From: Panulirus ornatus
Lineage: Eukaryota > Arthropoda > Malacostraca > Decapoda > Palinuridae
Direction: 5' to 3'
Length of the DNA stretch: 64,000 bases
Assembly: GCF_036320965.1 (NCBI RefSeq)
Contig: NC_092270.1
Location: forward strand, 23,534,593-23,598,592
Below the pieces are notes generated by a model that was not told where the DNA came from, made no database searches, and saw only the letters and a program-made list of their open reading frames with translations. Positions within the stretch are counted from its first letter, which is position 1. Every line of letters begins with the position of its first letter. Both the position numbers and the translations under genes were made by a program. Below, piece by piece: positions 1 through 11,281 of this stretch.

Positions 1-118
1 CCTGTCTCTTTCTTTTATACATCTCCCACTCAATTGCATTTTTTCCCTGCAAAAATCGTCCAAATGCCTCTCTCTTCTCTTTCACTAATACTCTTACTTC
101 TTCATCCCACCACTCACT
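1..118 (-). mobile_element. L1: fragment of RTE-like LINE, runs off window edge
   Basis: The reverse strand encodes the linker between endonuclease and reverse transcriptase (about residues 348-386 of the L22 ORF). It breaks off at a (TA)n tract that abuts the A-tail of L2. The remainder lies left of the window. Confidence 0.85.
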
Positions 119-131
119 ATATATATATATA
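118..131. repeat. (TA)n tract between L1 and L2
   Basis: Short alternating TA run directly between the broken end of L1 and the poly(T) of L2. The same arrangement recurs at most LINE boundaries in this window. Confidence 0.9.
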
Positions 132-3100
132 TTTTTTTTTTTTTATACTTTGTCGCTGTCTCCCGCGTTTGCGAGGTAGCGCAAGGAAACAGACGAAAGA
201 AATGGCCCAACCCCCCCGTATACGTGTATATACATACGTCCACACACGCAAATATACATACCTACACAGCTTTCCATGGTTTACCCCAGACGCTTCACAT
301 GCCTTGATTCAATCCACTTACAGCATGTCAACCCTGGTATACCACATCGCTCCAATTCACTCTATTCCTTGCCCTCCTTTCACCCTCCTGCATGTTCAGG
401 CCCCGATCACACAAAATCTTTTTCACTCCATCTTTCCACCTCAAATTTGGTCTCCCTCTTCTCCTTGCTCCCTCCACCTCCGACACATATATCCTCTTGG
501 TCAATCTTTCCTCACTCATCCTCTCCATGTGCCCAAACCACTTCAAAACACCCTCTTCTGCTCTCTCAACCACGCTCTTTTTATTTCCACACATCTCTCT
601 TACCCTTACGTTACTCACCTGATCAAACCACCTCACACCACACATTGTCCTCAAACATTTCATTTCCAGCACATCCATCCTCCTGCGCACAACTCTATCC
701 ATATCCCACGCCTCGCAACCATACAACATTGTTGGAACCACTATTCCTTCAAACATACCCATTTTTGCTTTCCGAGATAATGTTCTCGACTTCCACACAT
801 TCTTCAAGGCCCCCAGAATTTTCGCCCCCTCCCCCACCCTATGATCCACTTCCGCTTCCATGGTTCCATTCGCTGCCAGATCCACTCCCAGATATCTAAA
901 ACACTTCACTTCCTCCAGTTTTTCTCCTTTCAAACTCACCTCCCATTTGACGTGACCCTCAACCCTACTGTACCTAATAACCTTGCTCTTATTCACATTT
1001 ACTCTTAACTTTCTTCTTCCACACACTTTACGAAACTCAGTCACCAGCTTCTGCAGTTTCTCACATGAATCAGCCACCAGCGCTGTATCATCAGCGAACA
1101 ACAACTGACTCACTTCCCAAGCTCTCTCATCCCCAACAGACTTCATACTTGCCCCTCTTTCCAAAACTCTTGCATTTACCTCCCTAACAACCCCATCCAT
1201 AAACAAATTAAACAACCATGGAGACATCACACACCCCTGCCGCAAACCTACATTCACTGAGAACCAATCACTTTCCTCTCTTCCTACACGTACACATGCC
1301 TTACATCCTCGATAAAAACTTTTCACTGCTTCTAACAACTTTCCTCCCACACCATATATTCTTAATACCTTCCACAGAGCATCTCTATCAACTCTATCAT
1401 ATGCCTTCTCCAGATCCATAAATGCTACATACAAATCCATTTGCTTTTCTAAGTATTTCTCACATACATTCTTCAAAGCAAACACCTGATCCACACATCC
1501 TCTACCACTTCTGAAACCACACTGCTCTTCCCCAATCTGATGCTCTGTACATGCCTTCACCCTCTCAATCAATACCCTCCCATATAATTTACCAGGAATA
1601 CTCAACAAACTTATACCTCTGTAATTTGAGCACTCACTCTTATCCCCTTTGCCTTTGTACATTGGCACTATGCACGCATTCTGCCAATCCTCAGGCACCT
1701 CACCATGAGTCATACATACATTAAATAACCTTACCAACCAGTCAACAATACAGTCACCCCCTTTTTTAATAAATTCCACTGCAATACCATCCAAACCTGC
1801 TGCCTTGCCGGCTTTCATCTTCCGCAAAGCTTTCACTACCTCTACCACTTCTGAAACCACACTGCTCTTCCCCAATCTGATGCTCTGTACATGCCTTCAC
1901 CCTGTCAATCAATACCCTCCCATATAATTTACCAGGAATACTGAACAAACTTATACCTCTGTAATTTGAGCACTCACTCTTATCCCCTTTGCCTTTGTAC
2001 AATGGCACTATGCACGCATTCTGCCAATCCTCAGGCACCTCACCATGAGTCATACATACATTAAATAACCTTACCAACCAGTCAACGATACAGTCACCCC
2101 CTTTTTTAATAAATTCCACTGCAATACCATCCAAACCTGCTGCCTTGCCGGCTTTCATCTTCCGCAAAGCTTTCACTACCTCTTCTCTGTTTACCAAATC
2201 ATTTTCCCTAACCCTCTCACTTTGCACACCACCTCGACCAAAACACCCTATATCTGCCACTCTATCATCAAACACATTCAACAAACCTTCAAAATACTCA
2301 CTCCATCTCCTTCTCACATCACCACTACTTGTTATCACCTCCCCATTTGCGCCCTTCACTGAAGTTCCCATTTGCTCCTTTGTCTTACGCACTTTATTTA
2401 CCTCCTTCCAGAACATCTTTTTATTCTCCCTAAAATTTAATGATACTCTCTCACCCCAACTCTCATTTGCCCTTTTTTTCACCTCTTGCACCTTTCTCTT
2501 GACCTCCTGTCTCTTTCTTTTATACATCTCCCACTCAATTGCATTTTTTCCCTGCAAAAATCGTCCAAATGCCTCTTTCTTCTCTTTCACTAATACTCTT
2601 ACTTCTTCATCCCACCACTCACTACCCTTTCTAATTAACCCACCTCCCACTCTTCTCATGCCACAAGCATCTTTTGCTCAATCCATCACTGATTCCCTAA
2701 ATACATCCCATTCCTCCCCCACTCCCCTTGCTTCCATTATTCTCACCTTTTTCCATTCTGTACTCAGTCTCTCCTGGTACTTCCTCACACAGGTCTCCTT
2801 CTCAAGCTCACTTACTCTCACCACCCTCTTCACCCCAACATTCACTCTTCTTTTCTGAAAACCCATACAAATCTTCACCTTAGCCTCCACAAGATAATGA
2901 TCAGACATCCCTCCAGTTGCACCTCTCAGCACATTAACATCCAAAAGTCTCTCTTTCGCACGCCTGTCAATTAACACGTAATCCAGTAACGCTCTCTGGC
3001 CATCTCTCCTACTTACATACGTATACTTATGTATATCTCGCTTTTTAAACCAGGTATTTCCAATCATCAGTCCTTTTTCAGCACATAAATCTACAAGCTC

Positions 3101-3788
3101 TTCACCATTTCCATTTACAACACTGAACACCCCATGTATACCAATTATTCCCTCAACTGCCACATTACTCACCTTTGCATTCAAATCACCCATCACTATA
3201 ACCCGGTCTCGTGCATCAAAACCACTAACACACTCGTTCAGATGCTCCCAAAACACTTGCCTCTCTTGATCTTTCTTCTCATGCCCTGGTGCATATGCAC
3301 CAATAATCACCCACCCCTCTCCATCAACTTTCAGTTTTACCCATATTAATCGAGAATTTACTTTCTTACACTCTATCACATACTCCCACAACTCCTGTTT
3401 CAGGAGTATTGCTACTCCTTCCCTTGCTCTTGTCCTCTCGCTAACCTCTGACTTTACTCCCCAGATATTCCCAAACCACTCTTCCCCTTTACCCTTGAGC
3501 TTCGTTTCACTCGGAGCCAAAACATCCAGGTTCCTTTCCTCAAACATACTACCTATCTCTCCTTTTTTCACATCTTGGTTACATCCACACACATTTAGGC
3601 ACCCCACTCTGAGCCTTCGAGGAGGATGAGCACTCCCCGCGTGACTCCTTCTTCTGTTTCCCATTTTAGAAAGTTAAAAAATACAAGGAGGGGAGGATTT
3701 CTGGCCCCCCGCTCCCGTCACCTCTTAGTCGCTTACTACGACACGCGAGGAATACGTGGGAAGTATTCTTTCACCCCTATCCCCAGGG
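132..3788 (-). mobile_element. L2: near full-length RTE-like LINE, subfamily A, inactivated
   Basis: The element reads right to left: 5' head starting CCCTGGGGATAGGGG at 3788, ORF start at 3664, endonuclease to about 2678, reverse transcriptase, stop at 328, a short 3'UTR and a 13-nt A-tail. Endonuclease motifs (SETK, GDLNAKV, SDHYLV) and RT motifs (NYRGISLLS, FMDLEKAYD, FADD) are all readable. Three lesions are visible: a TGA nonsense codon at 2678-2680 (a Cys codon in other copies), a 340-bp tandem duplication inside the RT (1499-1838 repeated at 1839-2178) that shifts the frame, and scattered substitutions. No target-site duplication was identified because the flanks are low complexity. 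Confidence 0.9.
1499..2178 (-). repeat. 340-bp direct tandem duplication inside L2 RT domain
   Basis: Bases 1499-1838 recur at 1839-2178 with only a few differences. The unit spans the RT region from the KAGKAAGLDG motif to the GFRSGRG motif. Its length is not a multiple of three, so it breaks the reading frame. The joint lies at a short CCTCT(A/T) homology. Confidence 0.9.
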
Positions 3789-3875
3789 ATAATATACATA
3801 TATTTATACATATACACATACACCCACATACACATACATACGCACACATACACACACACACACATACATATATAT
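3789..3875. repeat. (AT/AC)n microsatellite next to repeat R copy 1
   Basis: Imperfect TA, then CACATA and CA repeats. The same kind of tract flanks the second copy of repeat R at 17105-17163, so it appears to belong to the duplicated unit. Confidence 0.85.
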
Positions 3876-4452
<577 letters not shown>

Positions 4453-4570
4453 TATGCCATCACGCTCTGTTGGCTCCGCCGTTGCCGCTTTTTCCCTCCC
4501 ACTCCAGTCCATTAGAACGATCCCACGGCAGAGAAATAGATTGACGTGCACTCACTACGAATTCCAAGAG

Positions 4571-4573
<3 letters not shown>

Positions 4574-4626
<53 letters not shown>
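4574..4626. repeat. (TA)n microsatellite
   Basis: Uninterrupted alternating AT that abuts the poly(T) (antisense A-tail) of L3. Confidence 0.95.
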
Positions 4627-4644
<18 letters not shown>

Positions 4645-5550
4645 TTTTTTTATACTTTGTCGCTGTCTCCCGCGTTTGCGAGGTAGCGCAAGGAAACAGA
4701 CGAAAGAAATGGCCCAACCCCCCCCCCCATACACATGTACATACACACGTCCACACACGCAAATATACATACCTACACAGCTTTCCATGGTTTACCCCAG
4801 ACGCTTCACATGCCCCGATTCAATCCACTGACAGCACGTCAACCCCGGTATACCACATCGCTCCAATTCACTCTATTCCTTGCCCTCCTTTCACCCTCCT
4901 GCATGTTCAGGCCCTGATCACACAAAATCTTTTTCACTCCATCTTTCCACCTCCAATTTGGTCTCCCTCTTCTCCTCGTTCCCTCCACCTCCGACACATA
5001 TATCCTCTTGGTCAATCTTTCCTCACTCATTCTCTCCATGTGCCCAAACCATTTCAAAACACCCTCTTCTGCTCTCTCAACCACGCTCTTTTTATTTCCA
5101 CACATCTCTCTTACCCTTACGTTACTTACTCGATCAAACCACCTCACACCACACATTGTCCTCAAATATCAAATTTCCAGCACATCCATCATCCTGCGCA
5201 CAACTCCATCCATAGCCCACGCCTCGCAACCATACAACATTGTTGGAACCACTATTCCTTCAAACATACCCATTTTTGCTTTCCGAGATAATGTTCTCGA
5301 CTTCCACACATTCTTCAAGGCTCCCAGAATTTTCACCCCCTCCCCCACCCTATGATCCACTTCCGCTTCCATGGTTCCATCCGCTGCCAGATCCACTCCC
5401 AGATATCTAAAACACTTCACTTCCTCCAGTTTTTCTCCATTCAAACTCACCTCCCAATTGACTTGACCCTCAACCCTACTGTACCTAATAACCTTGCTCT
5501 TATTCACATTTACTCTTAACTTTCTTCTTTCACACACTTTACCAAACTCA
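4627..5550 (-). mobile_element. L3: 5'-truncated RTE-like LINE, subfamily A
   Basis: This contains a 24-nt A-tail (as T), the short 3'UTR and the C-terminal part of the ORF (from about residue 763). The frame is open except for a TGA at 5166-5168, where ATG-AGA of other copies is changed to ATT-TGA. L7 carries the identical two-base change. The 5' truncation point meets (TA)n. Confidence 0.9.
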
Positions 5551-5564
5551 TATATATATATATA
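5551..5564. repeat. (TA)n tract between L3 and L4
   Basis: A short TA run separates the truncated 5' end of L3 from the poly(T) of L4. Confidence 0.9.
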
Positions 5565-7930
5565 TTTTTTTTTTTTTATACTTTGTCGCTGTCTCCCGCG
5601 TTTGCGAGGTAGCGCAAGGAAACAGACGAAAGAAATGGCCCAACCCCCCCCCCCCCATACACATGTACATACACACGTCCACACACGCAAATATACATAC
5701 CTACACAGCTTTCCATGGTTCACCCCAGACGCTTCACATGCCTTGCTTCAATCCACTGACAGCACGTCAACCCCTGTATACCACATGACTCCAATTCACT
5801 CTATTTCTTGCCCTCCTTTCACCCTCCTGCATGTTCAGGCCCCGATCACACAAAATCCCTTTCACTCCATCTTTCCACCTCCAATTTGGTCTCCCTCTTC
5901 TCCTCGTTCCCTCCACCTCCGACACACATATCCTCTTGGTCAATCTCTCCCCACTCATTCTCTCCATGTGCCCAAACCACTTCAAAACACCCTCTTCTGC
6001 TCTCTCAACCACGCTCCCCCTATTTCCACACATCTCTCTTACCCTTACGTTACTTACTCGATCAAACCACCTCACACCACACATTGTCCTCAAACATCTC
6101 ACCTCCAGCACATCCAACCTCCTGCGCACATCTCTATCCATAGCCCACGCCTCGCAACCATACAACATTGTTGGAACCACTATTCCCTCAAACATACCCA
6201 TTTTTGCTTTCCGAGATAATGTTCTCGACTTCCACACATTTTTCAAGGCTCCCAAAATTTTCGCCCCCTCCCCCACCCTATGATCCACTTCCGCTTCCAT
6301 GGTTCCATCCGCTGACAGATCCACTCCCAGATATCTAAAACACTTCACTTCCTCCAGTTTTTCTCCATTCAAACTCACCTCCCAATTGACTTGACCCTCA
6401 CCCCTACTGTACCTAATAACCTTGCTCTTATTCACATTTACTCTCAACTTTCTTCTTCCACACACTTTACCAAACTCAGTCACCAGCTTCTGCAGTTTCT
6501 CACATGAATCAGCCACCAGCGCTGTATCATCAGCGAACAACAACTGACTCACTTCCCAAGCTCTCTCATCCCCAACAGACTTCATACTTGCCCCTCTTTC
6601 CAGGACTCTTGCATTTACCTCCCTTACAACCCCATCCATAAACAAATTAAACAACCATGGAGACATCACACACCCCTGCCGCAAACCTACATTCACTGAG
6701 AACCAATCACTTTCCTCTCTTCCTACACGTACACATGCCTTACATCCTCGATAAAAACTTTTCACTGCTTCTAACAACTTTCCTCCCACACCATATATTC
6801 TTAATACCTTCCACAGAGCATCTCTATCAACTCTATCATATGCCTTCTCCAGATCCATAAATGCTACATACAAATCCATTTGCTTTTCTAAGTATTTCTC
6901 ACATACATTCTTCAAAGCAAACACCTGATCCACACATCCTCTACCACTTCTGAAACCGCACTGCTCTTCCCCAATCTGATGCTCTGTACATGCCTTCACC
7001 CTCTCAATCAATACCCTCCCATATAATTTACCAGGAATACTCAACAAACTTATACCTCTGTAATTTGAGCACTCACTCTTATCCCCTTTGCCTTTGTACA
7101 ATGGCACTATGCACGCATTCCGCCAATCCTCAGGCACCTCACCATGAGTCATACATACATTAAATAACCTTACCAACCAGTCAACAATACAGTCACCCCC
7201 TTTTTTAATAAATTCCACTGCAATACCATCCAAACCTGCTGCCTTGCCGGCTTTCATCTTCCGCAAAGCTTTTACTACCTCTTCTCTGTTTACCAAATCA
7301 TTTTCCCTAACCCTCTCACTTTGCACACCACCTCGACCAAAACACCCTATATCTGCCACTCTGTCATCAGACACATTCAACAAACCTTCAAAATACTCAT
7401 TCCATCTTCTCACATCACCGCTACTTGTTATCACCTCCCCATTTACGCCCTTCACTGAAGTTCCCATTTGCTCCCTTGTCTTACGCACCCTATTTACCTC
7501 CTTCCAGAACATCTTTTTATTCTCCCTAAAATTTACTGATAGTCTCTCACCCCAACTCTCATTTGCCCTTTTTTTCACCTCTTGCACCTTTCTCTTGACC
7601 TCCTGTCTCTTTCTTTTATACTTCTCCCTCTCAATTGCATTTTTTCCCTGCAAAAATCGTCCAAATGCCTCTCTCTTCTCTTTCACTAATACTCTTACTT
7701 CTTCATCCCACCACTCACTACCCTTTCTAAACAGCCCACCTCCCACTCTTCTCATGCCACAAGCATCTTTTGCGCAATCCATCACTGATTCCCTAAATAC
7801 ATCCCATTCCTCCCCCACTCCCCTTACTTCCATTGTTCTCACCTTTTTCCATTCTGTACACAGTCTCTCCTGGTACTTCCCCACACAGGTCTCCTTCCCA
7901 AGCTCACTTACTCTCACCACCTTCTTCACC

Positions 7931-7934
<4 letters not shown>
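5565..7934 (-). mobile_element. L4: 5'-truncated RTE-like LINE with intact RT frame
   Basis: The truncation starts just after the endonuclease (residue about 279). The whole remaining reading frame and the short subfamily A 3'UTR are present. Both ends abut (TA)n. It is one of the youngest-looking copies. Confidence 0.92.
5767..7929 (-). CDS. LINE reverse transcriptase ORF, 720 codons, open
   Basis: This open frame covers the linker, the full RT domain and the C-terminal domain. Visible motifs in order are NYRGISLLS, GFRSGRGCVDQ, AFMDLEKAYDRV (first catalytic Asp), GLRQGCVMSP, FADD (catalytic Asp pair), FRYLGVDL and the C-terminal GRPNWRWKDGV segment. Endonuclease is absent through 5' truncation, so the nominal start (MKKVVRVSEL) is only the first Met in the frame, and no element promoter remains. 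In RTE-type elements the RT makes cDNA directly at a nick cut by the endonuclease, so this copy could not transpose alone. Expression is unknown. Confidence 0.85.
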   Translation of the reverse strand: MKKVVRVSELGKETCVGKYQERLCTEWKKVRTMEVRGVGEEWDVFRESVMDCAKDACGMRRVGGGLFRKGSEWWDEEVRVLVKEKREAFGRFLQGKNAIEREKYKRKRQEVKRKVQEVKKRANESWGERLSVNFRENKKMFWKEVNRVRKTREQMGTSVKGVNGEVITSSGDVRRWNEYFEGLLNVSDDRVADIGCFGRGGVQSERVRENDLVNREEVVKALRKMKAGKAAGLDGIAVEFIKKGGDCIVDWLVRLFNVCMTHGEVPEDWRNACIVPLYKGKGDKSECSNYRGISLLSIPGKLYGRVLIERVKACTEHQIGEEQCGFRSGRGCVDQVFALKNVCEKYLEKQMDLYVAFMDLEKAYDRVDRDALWKVLRIYGVGGKLLEAVKSFYRGCKACVRVGREESDWFSVNVGLRQGCVMSPWLFNLFMDGVVREVNARVLERGASMKSVGDERAWEVSQLLFADDTALVADSCEKLQKLVTEFGKVCGRRKLRVNVNKSKVIRYSRGEGQVNWEVSLNGEKLEEVKCFRYLGVDLSADGTMEAEVDHRVGEGAKILGALKNVWKSRTLSRKAKMGMFEGIVVPTMLYGCEAWAMDRDVRRRLDVLEVRCLRTMCGVRWFDRVSNVRVREMCGNRGSVVERAEEGVLKWFGHMERMSGERLTKRICVSEVEGTRRRGRPNWRWKDGVKGILCDRGLNMQEGERRARNRVNWSHVVYRG

Positions 7935-7963
<29 letters not shown>
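7935..7963. repeat. (TA)n between L4 and S1
   Basis: A TA run joins the truncated 5' end of L4 to the 5' head of S1. Confidence 0.95.
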
Positions 7964-7967
<4 letters not shown>

Positions 7968-8190
7968 GGGGATAGGGGAGAAAGAATACTTCCCACGTAT
8001 TCCCTGCGTGTCGTAGAAGGCGACTAAAAGGGGAGGGAGCGGGTGGCTGGAAATCCTCCCCTTTCTTGTTTTTTTTTTTAATTTTCCAAAAGAAGGAACA
8101 GAGAAGGGGGTCAGGTGAGGATATTCCCTCTAAGGCCCAGTTCTATGTTCTTAACGCTACCTCGCTAACGCGGGAAATGGCAAATAGTAT

Positions 8191-8210
<20 letters not shown>
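7964..8210 (+). mobile_element. S1: short non-autonomous element with LINE-like head and tail
   Basis: This is about 228 bp plus a 19-nt A-tail. The head CCCTGGGGATAGGGG and the next 100-140 bp match the 5'UTR of L2 and L8. The 3' end (CTACCTCGCTAACGCGGGA followed by a TAGTATGAAAA tail) closely resembles the LINE 3' terminus. No ORF is present. I saw no convincing tRNA-type A/B boxes, so it looks like an internally deleted LINE derivative rather than a classic tRNA-SINE. Confidence 0.8.

Positions 8211-8261
<51 letters not shown>
8211..8261. repeat. (TA)n between S1 tail and L5 tail
   Basis: About 50 bp of pure TA with poly(A) on the left and poly(T) on the right. The two elements meet tail to tail. 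Confidence 0.95.
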
Positions 8262-8264
<3 letters not shown>

Positions 8265-8443
8265 TTTTTTTTTTTTTTTTTTGCTTTGTCGCTGTCTCCC
8301 GCGTTTGCGAGGTAGCGCAAGGAAACAGACGAAAGAAATGGCCCAACCCACCCCCATACACATGTATATACATACGTCCACACACGCAAATATACATACC
8401 TACACAGCTTTCCATGGTTTACCCCAGACGCTTCACATGCCTT
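8265..8443 (-). mobile_element. L5: 3'UTR-only LINE copy, severely 5'-truncated
   Basis: The poly(T) and full short 3'UTR are in antisense, ending just before the ORF stop region. It carries no coding sequence. (TA)n lies on both sides. Confidence 0.88.

Positions 8444-8448
<5 letters not shown>

Positions 8449-8486
<38 letters not shown>
8449..8486. repeat. (AT)n between L5 and L6
   Basis: Alternating AT between two truncated 5' ends of opposite orientation. Confidence 0.95.
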
Positions 8487-8489
<3 letters not shown>

Positions 8490-10021
8490 TGCATAGTGCC
8501 ATTGTACAAAGGCAAAGGGGATAAGAGTGAGTGCTCAAATTACAGAGGTATAAGTTTGTTGAGTATTCCTGGTAAATTATATGGGAGGGTATTGATCGAG
8601 AGGGTGAAGGCATGTACAGAGCATCAGATTGGGGAAGAGCAGTGCGGTTTCAGAAGTGGTAGAGGATGTGTGGATCAGGTGTTTGCTTTGAAGAATGTAT
8701 GTGAGAAATACTTAGAAAAGCAAATGGATTTGTATGTAGCATTTATGGATCTGGAGAAGGCATATGATAGAGTTGATAGAGATGCTCTGTGAAAGGTATT
8801 AAGAATATATGGTGTGGGAGGCAAGTTGTTAGAAGCAGTGAAAAGTTTTTATCGAGGATGTAAGGCATGTGTACGTGTAGGAAGAGAGGAAAGTGATTGG
8901 TTCTCAGTGAATGTAGGTTTGCGGCAGGGGTGTGTGATGTCTCCATGGTTGTTTAATTTGTTTATGGATGGGGTTGTAAGGGAGGTAAATGCAAGAGTCC
9001 TGGAAAGAGGGGCAAGTATGAAGTCTGTTGGGGATGAGAGAGCTTGGGAAGTGAGTCAGTTGTTGTTCGCTGATGATACAGCGCTGGTGGCTGATTCATG
9101 TGAGAAACTGCAGAAGCTGGTGACTGAGTTTGGTAAAGTGTGTGGAAGAAGAAAGTTGAGAGTAAATGTGAATAAGAGCAAGGTTATTAGGTACAGTAGG
9201 GGTGAGGGTCAAGTCAATTGGGAGGTGAGTTTGAATGGAGAAAAACTGGAGGAAGTGAAGTGTTTTAGATATCTGGGAGTGGATCTGTCAGCGGATGGAA
9301 CCATGGAAGCGGAAGTGGATCATAGGGTGGGGGAGGGGGCGAAAATTTTGGGAGCCTTGAAAAATGTGTGGAAGTCGAGAACATTATCTCGGAAAGCGAA
9401 AATGGGTATGTTTGAGGGAATAGTGGTTCCAACAATGTTGTATGGTTGCGAGGCGTGGGCTATGGATAGAGATGTGCGCAGGAGGATGGATGTGCTGGAA
9501 ATGAGATGTTTGAGGACAATGTGTGGTGTGAGGTGGTTTGATCGAGTAAGTAACGTAAGGGTAAGAGAGATGTGTGGAAATAAAAAGAGCGTGGTTGAGA
9601 CAGCAGAAGAGGGTGTTTTGAAATGGTTTGGGCACATGGAGAGAATGAGTGAGGAGAGATTGACCAAGAGGATATATGTGTCGGAGGTGGAGGGAACGAG
9701 GAGAAGAGGGAGACCAAATTGGAGGTGGAAAGATGGAGTGAAAAAGATTTTGTGTGATCGGGGCCTGAACATGCAGGAGGGTGAAAGGAGGGCAAGGAAT
9801 AGAGTGAATTGGAGTCATGTGGTATACAGGGGTTGACGTGCTGTCAGTGGATTGAATCAAGGCATGTGAAGCGTCTGGGGTAAACCATGGAAAGCTGTGT
9901 AGGTATGTATATTTGCGTGTGTGGACGTGTGTATGTACATGTGTATGGGGGGGGGGGTTGGGCCATTTCTTTCGTCTGTTTCCTTGCGCTACCTCGCAAA
10001 CGCGGGAGACAGCGACAAAAA

Positions 10022-10039
<18 letters not shown>
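8487..10039 (+). mobile_element. L6: 5'-truncated RTE-like LINE, subfamily A
   Basis: Starts at about residue 549 (ACIVPLYKG). The ORF from 8496 to 9836 is open apart from one TGA at 8790-8792 replacing the Trp codon of WKVLRIYG. Short 3'UTR at 9837-10016, then a 23-nt A-tail. RT motifs from NYRGISLLS to FADD are intact. Confidence 0.92.

Positions 10040-10052
<13 letters not shown>
10040..10052. repeat. (TA)n between L6 and L7
   Basis: A short TA run joins the A-tail of L6 to the truncated start of L7. The two elements are in direct tandem. Confidence 0.85.
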
Positions 10053-11184
10053 GTGATTGATTCTCAGTGAATGTAGGTTTGCGGCAGGGGTGTTTGATGT
10101 CTCGATGGTTGTTTGATTTGTTTATGGATGGGGTTGTTAGGGAGGTAAATGCAAGAGTTTTGGAAAGAGGGGCAAGTATGAAGTCTGTTGGGGATGAGAG
10201 AGCTTGGGAAGTGAGTCAGTTGTTGTTCGCTGATGACACAGCGCTGGTGGCTGATTCATGTGTGAAACTGCAGAAGCTGGTGACTGAGTTTGGTAAAGTG
10301 TGTGGAAGAAGAAAGTTAAGAGTAAATGTGAATAAGAGCAAGGTTATTAGGTACAGTAGGGTTGAGGGTCAAGTCAATTGGGAGGTGAGTTTGAATGGAG
10401 AAAAACTGGAGGAAGTAAAGTGTTTTAGATATCTGGGAGTGGATCTGGCAGCGGATGGAACCATGGAAGCGGAAGTGGATCATAGGGTGGGGGAGGGGGC
10501 GAAAATTCTGGGGGCCTTGAAGAATGTGTGGAAGTTGAGAACATTATCTCGGAAAGCAAAAATGGGTATGTTTGAAGGAATAGTGGTTCCAACAATGTTG
10601 TATGGTTGCGAGGCGTGGGCTATGGATAGAGTTGTGCGCAGGAGGATGGATGTGCTGGAAATTTGATGTTTAAGGAGAATGTGTGGTGTGAGGTGGTTTG
10701 ATCGAGTGAGTAACGTAAGGGTAAGAGAGATGTGTGGAAATAAAAAGAGCGTGGTTGAGAGAGCAGAAGAGGGTGTTTTGAAGTGGTTTGGGCACATGGA
10801 GAGGATGAGTGAGGAAAGATTGACCAAGAGGATATATGTGTCGGAGGTGGAGGGAACAAGGAGAAGAGGGAGACCAAATTGGAGGTGGAAAGATGGAGTG
10901 AAAAAGATTTTGTGTGATCGGGGCCTGAACATGCAGGAGGGTGAAAGGAGGGCAAGGAATAGAGTGAATTGGAGCGATGTGGTATACCGGGGTTGACGTG
11001 CTGTCAGTGGATTGAATCAAGGCATGTGAAGCGTCTGGGGTAAACCATGGAAAGCTGTGTAGGTATGTATATTTGCGTGTGTGGACGTATGTATATACAT
11101 GTGTATGGGGGGGGTTGGGCCATTTCTTTCGTCTGTTTCCTTGCGCTACCTCGCAAACGCGGGAGACAGCGACAAAGTATAAAA

Positions 11185-11193
<9 letters not shown>
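10053..11193 (+). mobile_element. L7: 5'-truncated RTE-like LINE, subfamily A
   Basis: Begins at about residue 686 of the RT. The ORF from 10067 to 10996 is interrupted only by TGA at 10664-10666, the same ATG-AGA to ATT-TGA change seen in L3. FADD is intact. Short 3'UTR and a 14-nt A-tail run into (TA)n. Confidence 0.92.

Positions 11194-11277
<84 letters not shown>
11194..11277. repeat. Long (TA)n between L7 and L8 tails
   Basis: About 85 bp of pure TA flanked by poly(A) and poly(T), another tail-to-tail junction. Confidence 0.95.

Positions 11278-11281
<4 letters not shown>

Noticed and set aside
276..899. Long + strand ORF of 207 codons, and many similar Ser/Pro/His-rich ORFs opposite LINE copies
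   Set aside because: They are antisense shadows of the LINE reverse transcriptase frame; the same shadow recurs at every LINE copy with identical composition.
4555..4831. ORFs rich in Ile-Tyr and Lys over (TA)n and poly(T)
   Set aside because: They are translations of microsatellite and A-tail sequence joined to a LINE 3'UTR.
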